The position numbers and the translations under genes are program-made. Positions 8,913 to 16,803 of a stretch of DNA of 64,000 nt are shown here, in pieces. Every line of letters begins with the position of its first letter. The first letter of the stretch is position 1. The DNA is from Dickeya chrysanthemi NCPPB 402. GTDB taxonomy: Bacteria > Pseudomonadota > Gammaproteobacteria > Enterobacterales > Enterobacteriaceae. The notes under the pieces were generated by a model, which was given only the letters and a program-made list of their open reading frames with translations, ran no database searches and had not been told where the DNA came from. Location of the stretch: positions 2,157,285 through 2,221,284 of the forward strand of contig NZ_CM001974.1 in NCBI RefSeq assembly GCF_000406105.1. The letters run 5' to 3'.

Positions 8913-9533
8913 GTGCTGACCTATATTTATCTGATCGCTATTACCGCTGAGGGAATGTCCGGTGCGTTGGCCGCCGGTCGTCGTAATATGGATATTTTCG
9001 GTGTCTCGATGATCGCCTTTATTACTGCGCTGGGCGGCGGCACGGTGCGCGATATCCTGTTAGGCAATTACCCCATCGTCTGGACTCAACATCCTGTTTA
9101 TATCTACCTCACCATCGGTGCCGGTTTGCTGGCGGTGCTGGCGGCACGCGTGATGCACCATTTGCACCGGCTGTTTCTGGTGCTGGACGCCATGGGATTG
9201 GTGGCCTTCACGATTATCGGTTGCAATGTAGCGATTGAACTGGGCTATTCGCCGACGGTGGTGGTGATGGCAGGGATTACTACCGGCATCTTCGGCGGTA
9301 TTTTACGGGACATTTTCTGCAACCGGACCCCGATGGTATTGCGCAAGGAGCTGTACGCCTGCGTCTCATTGCTGGTCGCGTTGGTGTACCTTAGCCTGCG
9401 TGAACTTGGCATCAATCACGATCTCAATCAGTTGATCTCGTTCTCAGTCGGATTGGCGCTTCGGCTGGCCGCTATTTTTTGGTCCTGGCAGTTGCCGGTA
9501 TTCAGTTATATGCCGGAGCGCTGGAAAGAGTAA
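8913..9533 (+). CDS. UPF0126/TRIC-type membrane protein under glycine riboswitch control
   Basis: Small inner-membrane protein of 206 residues built of two UPF0126 repeats. Each repeat carries the family glycine-arginine-aspartate motif: GGGTVRD at 41-47 and GGILRD at 128-133. It resembles E. coli YicG and YadS and the trimeric intracellular cation channel superfamily. About six or seven hydrophobic segments fill the chain. Being directly behind a tandem glycine riboswitch, it may move glycine or a compensating cation; this is inference, as the substrate is not shown by sequence. The GTG start at 8913 has AAGGG upstream. It is a single-gene transcript followed by tRNA-Tyr on the other strand. 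Confidence 0.88.
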   Translation: MLTYIYLIAITAEGMSGALAAGRRNMDIFGVSMIAFITALGGGTVRDILLGNYPIVWTQHPVYIYLTIGAGLLAVLAARVMHHLHRLFLVLDAMGLVAFTIIGCNVAIELGYSPTVVVMAGITTGIFGGILRDIFCNRTPMVLRKELYACVSLLVALVYLSLRELGINHDLNQLISFSVGLALRLAAIFWSWQLPVFSYMPERWKE

Positions 9534-9743
9534 CGACCTTGTCTGGAGACGCCTGATGCTGCACGAATGCGGTGGCGTCGGTGTCGATAAGCGGACGTAA
9601 TCACGAGTCAGGCGAATCACAAACACCGGAACGCGCCGTCAGGTTAGTTCATGGTTTCATGTCTGCGCTTATGTTTGCGTCAGATACCAGAAAGTGACTG
9701 CAGAGTGGTTTTTGAGAACAAGATTGGGGAAACGTGGCAGAGA

Positions 9744-9828
<85 letters not shown>

Positions 9829-9864
9829 ACTGGCCTGATTGCTCTTTCATGTCGAGCGGGGCGC

Positions 9865-9892
9865 ATAATATCAAATGCCGCGCCCCTGTAAA
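9865..9892 (-). promoter_or_regulatory. tRNA-Tyr promoter with GC-rich discriminator
   Basis: On the minus strand TTTACA is followed after 16 bp by TATTAT and then by GCGCCCCGC. This is almost the layout of the E. coli tyrT promoter. A GC-rich discriminator is the usual mark of stringent (ppGpp) control of stable RNA promoters. Confidence 0.8.
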
Positions 9893-9975
9893 GATAGAAA
9901 AAACAAAAACAAGTTTGTTTGCCGTTTTTTTATGCCGCCCGCTGCAATTGTAAGCGAAGGGCGGCGACGTGCTAA

Positions 9976-10827
9976 TCAACGCAGAATAATCGTACGATTA
10001 CCGTAAACGAACACGCGTTGAGCCAACACATGGTATAACGCCCGGCTCAGTACATTTTTCTCTACGTCGCGACCGGCACGCATCATGTCGTCAGCGGTGT
10101 AGGTGTGATCGACGTGAATCACGTCCTGCATGATGATGGGGCCTTCATCCAAATTGTCGTTCACGTAATGGGCTGTAGCGCCGATGATTTTCACGCCGCG
10201 TTCGTAAGCCTGATGATACGGGCGTGCGCCGATAAACGCCGGCAGAAACGAGTGATGGATATTGATAACCCGGTTAGGGTAGTTCTGAACAAACGCGGGC
10301 GTCAGCACGCGCATGTATTTCGCCAGCACCACGTAGTCAGGTTTGTATTGGTCGATTTGTGCGACCATTTTCAGGTCGTGCTCTTCGCGCGTCAGTCCTT
10401 CGTGGCTGACCAGATGGAACGGGATATCAAAGCGTTCTACCAACGTACGCAGCGTGTCGTGGTTACCGATCACCGCAGCGATCTCCACATCCAGACCGCC
10501 GTAAGTGCTTTTCATGAGCAGATCGCCAAGACAGTGCGCTTCTTTGGTCACCAGAATAACGACACGACGACGTCCGGCGCTGCTCAGTTCACGCGCTGAG
10601 CCTTCGGGTAAGGCGCTGTCCATATCAGCCAGCAGCGTTGTGTCATTGAAAATGCCTTCCAATTCCGTACGCATGAAGAAACGGCCGGTACGGTGATCAA
10701 CGTATTCCGAGTTCTGCACAATATTCAGTTCGTGCTTGTAACAGATGTTGGTGATCTTGGCGATAAGCCCTTTTGCATCAGGGCAGATTGTCCGTAAGAT
10801 TTTTCTTTGGATATTCTGGGATTGCAT
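9976..10827 (-). CDS. purU: Formyltetrahydrofolate deformylase
   Basis: Hydrolyses 10-formyltetrahydrofolate to tetrahydrofolate and formate, balancing one-carbon units between purine synthesis and glycine metabolism. The 283-residue protein has an N-terminal ACT-type regulatory domain (about 1-85) and a formyltransferase-like catalytic domain with NIHHSFLPAF near residue 225 and the catalytic aspartate in DEGPIIMQD. The family is regulated by methionine and glycine through the ACT domain. ATG at 10827 with AGGA about ten bases upstream. Same strand and order as E. coli (ychJ upstream). Confidence 0.96.
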   Translation of the reverse strand: MQSQNIQRKILRTICPDAKGLIAKITNICYKHELNIVQNSEYVDHRTGRFFMRTELEGIFNDTTLLADMDSALPEGSARELSSAGRRRVVILVTKEAHCLGDLLMKSTYGGLDVEIAAVIGNHDTLRTLVERFDIPFHLVSHEGLTREEHDLKMVAQIDQYKPDYVVLAKYMRVLTPAFVQNYPNRVINIHHSFLPAFIGARPYHQAYERGVKIIGATAHYVNDNLDEGPIIMQDVIHVDHTYTADDMMRAGRDVEKNVLSRALYHVLAQRVFVYGNRTIILR

Positions 10828-10906
10828 GGAATTGGGATCCTGTCCAAAACATAAATTCAGATGTTGCCGTTACGCGATGCCGGAATCATCGCAGTAATCA
10901 AGGGTG

Positions 10907-11374
10907 TTATTGTCCACAGCACTTTTTGTATTTTTTGCCGGAGCCGCATGGACAGCTGTCGTTCCTGCCGGTTTGCAAGTGAACGCCGTCAACATAGTAC
11001 CAGCGATCGTGATAGCGAAGGAAGCGGGAACGCTCCCTCATCAGCACCCGATGCCCTGCATGTCCGGCTGTGCTATAACTGGCGGCGAACTCCACATACC
11101 CTTCATCCGCGGTTTTCCCTGACGCCGCATTCAGAATCTGTAGCCCGAGCCAGTGAGTATCCGCGAAACTGGCGGCGATGTCGGCTCGCCAGTTTTCCGC
11201 ATGGCAATCCGGGTGCCAGGTGGCAACAAGATAATCGACATCCTGTTTGACGTAAGCGGTATAGCGTGAACGCATCAGCTGCTCAGGACTGGAGGGCTGG
11301 CTATCATGACGTAGGTAGGGCTGACAACAGCGCTCATAAGGCTGATCACTGCCGCATGGGCAATATTCGGACAC
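10907..11374 (-). CDS. ychJ: YchJ family SEC-C motif protein
   Basis: Protein of unknown function, 155 residues, with two SEC-C type zinc-binding motifs framing an NTF2-like core: CPCGS near residue 5 at the N-terminus and [13 protein letters not shown] at the extreme C-terminus. The middle (about 30-125) matches the UPF0225 core of E. coli YchJ. The start is a GTG at 11374 with AGGAGA six bases upstream. It precedes purU on the same strand and is divergent from rssA. Confidence 0.92.
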   Translation of the reverse strand: MSEYCPCGSDQPYERCCQPYLRHDSQPSSPEQLMRSRYTAYVKQDVDYLVATWHPDCHAENWRADIAASFADTHWLGLQILNAASGKTADEGYVEFAASYSTAGHAGHRVLMRERSRFLRYHDRWYYVDGVHLQTGRNDSCPCGSGKKYKKCCGQ

Positions 11375-11595
11375 AATATCTCCTGCAAAATTCTGCCGTA
11401 ACGTTAATTAATGAGACACGACTGATAAAGCGTGCGCTATGTTACCCAATACGGTTTATCCGTCGCAATCACCCTGCTTTGTGGACGAATAAGAGTAAGG
11501 TGGCGTTCGCCGGTGTCGTTATATGGAATGACCACTGGCAATAATCGCGCATCATCGTGGGGCACCGCCTAGAATAAGACATTGGAGGTAACACC

Positions 11596-12510
11596 ATGCG
11601 GAAGGTAAAAATAGGCCTGGCGTTGGGCTCTGGCGCAGCAAAGGGATGGGCGCACATTGGCGTGTTACACGCGCTGGAAGAATTAGGGATCGTGCCGGAA
11701 GTTGTGGCCGGATGTTCGGTCGGCGCATTGGTCGGCGCGGCGTATGCCACGCATCGCCTGGACAGCATGGCGCATTGGGTGAATGGCTTTCGTTATTGGG
11801 ATGTTATCCGGCTGATGGATTTTTCCTGGCGTCGTGGCGGGTTATTGCGGGGGGATCGCGTTTTCAACCATGTAAAGCATTTGCTACGTACGCAACATAT
11901 TGAGGAGTGTGCTATCAAGTATGGTGCGGTGGCGACTAACCTGAGTACGGGAAGGGAACTTTGGCTCACACAGGGAGACTTACATTTGGCTATTCGTGCT
12001 TCCTGTAGCATGCCGGGGTTATTGGCGCCGGTACAATTGAACGGTTACTGGTTGGTGGATGGCGCTGTGGTTAATCCGGTGCCGGTTTCATTGACGCGGG
12101 CGATGGGGGCCGATGTGGTGATTGCCGTCGATTTACAGCATGACGCCAGCTTACAGCCGCATAATTTATTGTCTGCCAAACCGGTTCAGGCGGATACGCA
12201 GGCGGATACGATAGCGACGTCACGTAACTGGCGCGAACGTATCCGTCATCGATTAGCCCAGCCTTTTCGCCGGCAGACGGAAGTCGCTCCTACCGCGATG
12301 GAGATCATGAGCACATCCATACAGATATTGGAGAATCGCCTGAAAATGAACCGTATGGCGGGCGATCCTCCGGATGTATTGATTCAACCCTACTGCCCGC
12401 AAATCGCCATGTTGGATTTTCATCGGGCGGAAGAGGCGATTGAAGCCGGCAGGGCGGCGGTGGAAAAACAGCGGGAATTGTTGTTGCCGCTGGTAAACCA
12501 CGGCATATAG
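11596..12510 (+). CDS. rssA: Patatin-like phospholipase family protein RssA
   Basis: Patatin-fold serine hydrolase of 304 residues. The oxyanion loop (GSGAAKGWAHIG near residue 12), the nucleophile elbow GCSVG (S42) and the partner aspartate in DGAVVNP are all intact, so it is probably catalytically active. Its lipid or ester substrate is unknown. It starts at ATG 11596 after a strong GGAGG site and is 52 bp upstream of rssB, the same pair as in E. coli. No signal peptide or membrane span. Confidence 0.94.
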   Translation: MRKVKIGLALGSGAAKGWAHIGVLHALEELGIVPEVVAGCSVGALVGAAYATHRLDSMAHWVNGFRYWDVIRLMDFSWRRGGLLRGDRVFNHVKHLLRTQHIEECAIKYGAVATNLSTGRELWLTQGDLHLAIRASCSMPGLLAPVQLNGYWLVDGAVVNPVPVSLTRAMGADVVIAVDLQHDASLQPHNLLSAKPVQADTQADTIATSRNWRERIRHRLAQPFRRQTEVAPTAMEIMSTSIQILENRLKMNRMAGDPPDVLIQPYCPQIAMLDFHRAEEAIEAGRAAVEKQRELLLPLVNHGI

Positions 12511-12562
12511 GATGATTTAGGATTCAGTAACGAATGATGATAAGCGGTGCAAGGGGTCGCTG

Positions 12563-13579
12563 ATGGCACAACCGTTAACGGGAAAACACATTTTGGTTGT
12601 TGAAGATGAGGCTGTTTTCCGTTCCGTGCTGGCAGGCTATCTGACATCCCTGGGCGCAGAGGTTCGCGAAGCGGATAACGGCAAGGATGCGCTGGAAAAA
12701 ATGGCCGGCCGGCAGCCTGATTTGATTATCTGCGATCTCAATATGCCCATGATGGGGGGATTTGAATTCGTCGAGCGTCTGCGGCTACACGATATCACGA
12801 CACCTGTGCTGGTGGTCTCCGCCACCAGTCATCTGGCGGATATTGCCAGAGTCTTGCGTCTTGGCGTTCAGGATGTTTTGCTCAAACCCCTTCACGATTA
12901 CACGCGTTTGCGTGAGTCCGTCATGGCCTGCCTGTATCCGACCATGTTCACGTCTCAGGCTAATGAAGTTGAACAACTGATGCGTGATTTGGATACGCTG
13001 AACCAATCACCTGGCGCTGCGTTGAAACTGCTGGGGCAGTTGCAGCCGCCGGTGCAGCAGACGCTGGCGCATTGCCGTATTAATTATCGGCAATTGATGG
13101 CGGTGGACAGGCCTGGGCTGGTACTTGATATCGCCGCATTATCCGACGATGAGCTGGCGTTTTACTGTCTTGATGTGACGCAGGCTGCGAATAATCACGG
13201 TGTACTGGCGGCATTACTGCTGCGGGCGTTATTCAACAGCTTGTTACAGGAGCATTTAGTACACCAGCAACGTCGATTGCCTGAATTGTCGGTATTACTG
13301 AATCAGGTCAATCAGCTGTTGCGTCGGGCCAATCTGCAAGGTCAGTTTCCTCTGCTTGTAGGGTATTACCACCGTGAACTGAAAAGGCTCATCCTTATTT
13401 CAGCAGGGCTACACGCCACATTAAGTGTTGAAGATCAGAATATCGCGCTGAATAATGGCGTACCGTTGGGTACGCTGGAAGCCGCTTATCTTAATCAGAT
13501 CAGTTATCAGTGTGCGTCATGGCAATGTCAGATGTGGGGGAGCGGAGGCCGTCTGCGTCTGATGTTGTCTACAGATTAA
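12563..13579 (+). CDS. rssB: Response regulator RssB, RpoS proteolysis adaptor
   Basis: Delivers the stationary-phase sigma factor RpoS to ClpXP for degradation. The 338-residue protein has an N-terminal receiver domain (about 8-125) with phosphorylation site D58 in ICDLNMP and acidic residues E14-D15, then a C-terminal PP2C-like effector domain (about 150-338) that in this family lacks phosphatase activity. Length equals E. coli RssB. It is the second gene of the rssA-rssB pair and is followed by galU. Confidence 0.95.
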   Translation: MAQPLTGKHILVVEDEAVFRSVLAGYLTSLGAEVREADNGKDALEKMAGRQPDLIICDLNMPMMGGFEFVERLRLHDITTPVLVVSATSHLADIARVLRLGVQDVLLKPLHDYTRLRESVMACLYPTMFTSQANEVEQLMRDLDTLNQSPGAALKLLGQLQPPVQQTLAHCRINYRQLMAVDRPGLVLDIAALSDDELAFYCLDVTQAANNHGVLAALLLRALFNSLLQEHLVHQQRRLPELSVLLNQVNQLLRRANLQGQFPLLVGYYHRELKRLILISAGLHATLSVEDQNIALNNGVPLGTLEAAYLNQISYQCASWQCQMWGSGGRLRLMLSTD

Positions 13580-13778
13580 TCCGATAGCTGCGAACGTTCC
13601 CACACTTCAGACTAGGCCTATCTATCGTTATTATTTTTTATTCCCTAGTATGTGCCTATGATTTTTCATCACGAATCCAGATTGGACGAGCATCACGCAT
13701 TGAACCTGATATACTTTTGCGGTTTTATGCACCGGACAAATAAAGCTCATTATTTGAACGATATATACGAGGTTGTTT

Positions 13779-14690
13779 ATGTCAACTATTAATAAAAAAG
13801 TAAGGAAAGCGGTCATTCCAGTGGCCGGGTTGGGGACGCGCATGTTGCCTGCTACCAAGGCAATTCCCAAAGAAATGCTGCCTCTGGTCGATAAGCCGCT
13901 AATCCAGTATGTGGTTAATGAATGCATTGCTGCCGGTATCAATGAAATAATTTTAGTTACACATTCTTCCAAGAACTCAATAGAAAACCATTTTGATACC
14001 AGCTTTGAACTGGAAGCCATGTTGGAAAAACGTGTTAAGCGCCAGTTGTTGAACGAAGTGCAATCTATTTGTCCGGAGCATGTCACTATTATGCAGGTTC
14101 GTCAGGGACTGGCGAAAGGATTAGGACATGCGGTGCTTTGTGCTCATCCTTTAGTGGGAGATGAACCGGTAGCGGTTATTTTACCGGACGTGATCATCGA
14201 TGAATATGAATCGGATCTGAAGAAAGACAACCTCAGTGAAATGTTGCAACGTTTTTATAGCACAGGTCATAGCCAGATTATGGTTGAGCCGGTGGAAAAC
14301 GTCAGCAGTTATGGCGTAGTTGATTGCAAAGGTGTGGAATTAAAACCGGGTGATAGCGCGCCAATGGTCGGCGTAGTCGAAAAACCGAAAGCATCAGAAG
14401 CACCGTCCAATTTAGCGGTTGTTGGGCGTTATGTGCTATCTGAGCAGATCTGGGATCTGCTGAAGAAAACAGAGCCCGGTGCAGGTAATGAAATTCAGTT
14501 GACCGATGCTATTGCCATGCTGATGGAAAAAGAAACCGTTGAAGCTTATCACCTGAAAGGGGTAAGCCATGACTGCGGTAATAAACTGGGATACATGACC
14601 GCGTTTGTAGAATATGGTATTCGGCATGATGCGTTGGGTGAAGATTTTACCCAGTGGCTGAAAGAAGCAATAGAAGAAGACGCCAAATAA
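13779..14690 (+). CDS. galU: UTP-glucose-1-phosphate uridylyltransferase
   Basis: Makes UDP-glucose from UTP and glucose-1-phosphate for LPS core, exopolysaccharide, trehalose and osmoregulated glucan synthesis. The 303-residue cytoplasmic enzyme has the nucleotide-binding signature [17 protein letters not shown] near residue 15 and the VEKPKA block near residue 200. The ATG at 13779 is preferred over the TTG at 13773 because the protein then begins as in E. coli and ACGAGG lies seven bases upstream. In soft-rot bacteria galU is usually needed for normal envelope and virulence; that is family knowledge, not visible here. Confidence 0.97.
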   Translation: MSTINKKVRKAVIPVAGLGTRMLPATKAIPKEMLPLVDKPLIQYVVNECIAAGINEIILVTHSSKNSIENHFDTSFELEAMLEKRVKRQLLNEVQSICPEHVTIMQVRQGLAKGLGHAVLCAHPLVGDEPVAVILPDVIIDEYESDLKKDNLSEMLQRFYSTGHSQIMVEPVENVSSYGVVDCKGVELKPGDSAPMVGVVEKPKASEAPSNLAVVGRYVLSEQIWDLLKKTEPGAGNEIQLTDAIAMLMEKETVEAYHLKGVSHDCGNKLGYMTAFVEYGIRHDALGEDFTQWLKEAIEEDAK

Positions 14691-14696
14691 TAATTA

Positions 14697-14737
14697 GCTC
14701 TCTCCCCTGTACTTTTGGTTAGTGTAGGGGAGAGCTC
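14697..14737 (+). terminator. Hairpin directly after galU
   Basis: An imperfect inverted repeat (AGCTC..TCCCCT / AGGGGAGAGCTC) begins seven bases after the galU stop, with a two-base bulge and a loop of about 15 nt. No T run follows, so it probably protects the 3' end or supports the strong terminator just downstream. Confidence 0.5.
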
Positions 14738-14756
14738 AATGTCGTTAGACAAGCAT

Positions 14757-14790
14757 AAAAAAACACCCCTTTAAAAGGGGTGTTTTTGTT
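14757..14790. terminator. Bidirectional terminator, galU / hns
   Basis: A 9-bp stem AAACACCCC / GGGGTGTTT with A-rich and T-rich flanks on opposite sides, so it works as an intrinsic terminator for both convergent genes. Confidence 0.9.
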
Positions 14791-14808
14791 TTATTCATAA
14801 ACCGAAAA

Positions 14809-15216
14809 TTACAGCAGGAAGTCATCCAGAGACTTACCCTGCTCTTCGATAGCTTTTTTGATCACTGCCGGAGTGCGGCCCTGGCCGGTCCAGGTTTTCA
14901 GTTCGCCGTTTTCATCAGTGTATTGATATTTGGCCGGACGTGCAGCGCGCTTGGCTTTACCTGCTACTTTGTTTGCACCCAGGGATTGCAGTAATTCGTT
15001 CGGGTCAATGCCGTCAGCAATAAGCATTTCACGATACTGCTGTAATTTGCGTGTGCGTTCTTCAATTTCTGCCTGAGCCTGGTTTTCTTCTTCGCGGCGC
15101 TCGTTCACCACGACTTCCAGCTTCTCCAGCATTTCTTCCAGCGTTTCGAGGCTGCATTCTCTTGCCTGGGCGCGCAGGGTACGGATGTTGTTTAGAATCT
15201 TAAGTGCTTCGCTCAT
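14809..15216 (-). CDS. hns: Histone-like nucleoid-structuring protein H-NS
   Basis: Global silencer that binds curved, AT-rich DNA and bridges it. The 135-residue protein has an N-terminal coiled-coil oligomerisation domain (about 1-65, charged heptads), a flexible linker with [11 protein letters not shown], and the C-terminal DNA-binding domain with the AT-hook-like TWTGQGRTP loop near residue 108. The ATG at 15216 gives the exact family length; the reading frame stays open 46 codons upstream but that part is the untranslated leader. Order galU-hns-tdk is that of E. coli. Confidence 0.97.
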   Translation of the reverse strand: MSEALKILNNIRTLRAQARECSLETLEEMLEKLEVVVNERREEENQAQAEIEERTRKLQQYREMLIADGIDPNELLQSLGANKVAGKAKRAARPAKYQYTDENGELKTWTGQGRTPAVIKKAIEEQGKSLDDFLL

Positions 15217-15600
15217 TGGATTAATCTCAAAATAAATATTATTGGTGACAGTACAGAGATAATAGAGTGCCGTTTTATTTTCTGCAATAGGCAAAATTGT
15301 CAGGTTGTTAAAATTTAGCAAATTTAAAACGAAAATCACGCGTCGACAGGGCAATATAAATTTCTAACAAACCAGCTAATACATTCTGTTAGCATGCTCT
15401 GCAGTGAAAATAGCCGTACGGAAAGTACCGATAGTTTCTTCAGGCACACAGGATGGAACTTTGTATATTACAAAACCACAGAATGATTGGTGTTGCTCAT
15501 CAGGTCAGCCATACATGACTAAACCCTCGTCAGCGACAATCGGTATGTTACAATAAATTTTAACGATTACTGACCGGTGAATGCCGTTGAACGAGGAGCC
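15217..15600. other. Divergent hns / tdk intergenic region
   Basis: 384 bp without a gene. The part next to hns (about 15220-15370) is AT-rich, with runs such as AAATTTAGCAAATTTAAAA at 15310-15328, which fits autoregulated silencing of hns as known in E. coli. I could not place a firm promoter for either gene. The tdk ribosome site GAGGAG is at 15593-15598. Confidence 0.5.
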
Positions 15601-16200
15601 ATGGCGCAACTTTATTTTTATTATTCCGCGATGAATGCAGGGAAATCCACCGCACTGTTACAGTCATCATATAACTACCATGAAAGAGGAATGAGAACTC
15701 TGGTGTTTACGGCTGAAATAGATGACCGTATCGGGCGAAGCGGCGTTGTGAGTTCTCGTATCGGCCTTTCTTCACCGGCGCTATTGTTTAACGAGCAGAC
15801 AGATTTATTCCGGGTGCTTGAGCAGGCGCATCGCCAGCAAACTATTCACTGTGTGTTAATTGATGAAAGTCAGTTTTTGACGCGTGAGCAAGTGAATGCA
15901 CTGTGCGATGTTGTCGATCAATTAGACATTCCTGTTCTTTGTTATGGCTTACGTACCGATTTTCGCGGGGAATTGTTCAGCGGCAGTCATTATTTATTAG
16001 CCTGGGCAGACAAGCTGATAGAACTTAAAACCGTCTGCCATTGCGGGCGTAAAGCGAATCACGTATTGCGGGTAGACTCACAGGGTAAGCCCGTCATTGA
16101 AGGCGAACAAGTCGTCATCGGCGGAAATGAAAGTTATGTATCGGTATGTCGTAAGCATTATAAAATTGCGTTGGGATTGACCCGGACTGAAACAGAATAA
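15601..16200 (+). CDS. tdk: Thymidine kinase
   Basis: Phosphorylates thymidine and deoxyuridine in pyrimidine salvage. The 199-residue type II kinase has the P-loop AMNAGKST at residues 10-17, the catalytic glutamate in DESQF near residue 88, the lasso region with [10 protein letters not shown], and zinc-binding cysteines (CHCGRK near 145 and C183). E. coli has DECQF; here Cys is Ser, a common variant. The ATG at 15601 follows GAGGAG directly, while the upstream GTG or ATG codons would add eight residues without homology. Confidence 0.96.
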   Translation: MAQLYFYYSAMNAGKSTALLQSSYNYHERGMRTLVFTAEIDDRIGRSGVVSSRIGLSSPALLFNEQTDLFRVLEQAHRQQTIHCVLIDESQFLTREQVNALCDVVDQLDIPVLCYGLRTDFRGELFSGSHYLLAWADKLIELKTVCHCGRKANHVLRVDSQGKPVIEGEQVVIGGNESYVSVCRKHYKIALGLTRTETE

Positions 16201-16803
16201 TCCATATCGTTAATAGGTTAAGCGTTTAGCCAGCCTTATTAATAACCGGATGTACGGAAGCGTTATCCGGTTTTGATTGCCAGAAAAAATTGATAATTTA
16301 AATTAAATATTCGTTACCAGGTGCGTATAACCGCCTTGCTCTAAGATGGAGAAGCCAGGATGGAGAAGCGTTGAGTACACTCTCCCGATATCTCTTCATG
16401 ATTCCGGTCTCAGACGCCTATCAAAACCGATGTAAAGGGCCATGGCTGCCGTAAGGGCGTGTTGCTATTGACGCCATGGGTTATAGACGTTTACTCAAGA
16501 GCCGTTTAGTGCGGGTGTTTTAATACATGGGCAGCTATTTCGAGGTTTGGATTATCGAGTGGAAATCTATCCCCTTGCGGCGCGTTTCTGCGGGGGCGTC
16601 CTTTAATTTCGCTACGATGCCGTATTAGCTGCTCTGCGCGGTTTTCCGGCTTATTTGACGTGTGCCAGTCTGTAGCGTCACGTAGGCCTCTTTGCCGTCA
16701 TAAGCATGGCTAAACGCTGATAATTAATGTGATATCAGGGCATAAAAAAGCCCCGTGCCAAGGGCACAGGGCATGTGGAGACATAAATGTTTACCTGAAG
16801 TTA
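16201..16803. other. tdk-adhE intergenic region with several small inverted repeats
   Basis: About 600 bp with no credible coding sequence. It contains a perfect 8-bp stem at 16244-16272 (AACCGGAT / ATCCGGTT, followed by TTTG), probably the tdk terminator. There is also a direct repeat GATGGAGAAGC at 16345 and 16359, and a 7-bp inverted repeat CCATGGC / GCCATGG at 16440-16479. The adhE terminator lies at 16744-16772. In E. coli K-12 this gap holds an IS remnant; I see no transposase fragment here. Confidence 0.6.
16744..16772 (-). terminator. adhE: adhE terminator
   Basis: On the minus strand a 10-bp stem (GCCCTGTGCC / GGCACGGGGC, one wobble) with a CTT loop runs straight into six T residues, 30 bp after the adhE stop. 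A classic intrinsic terminator. Confidence 0.9.
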
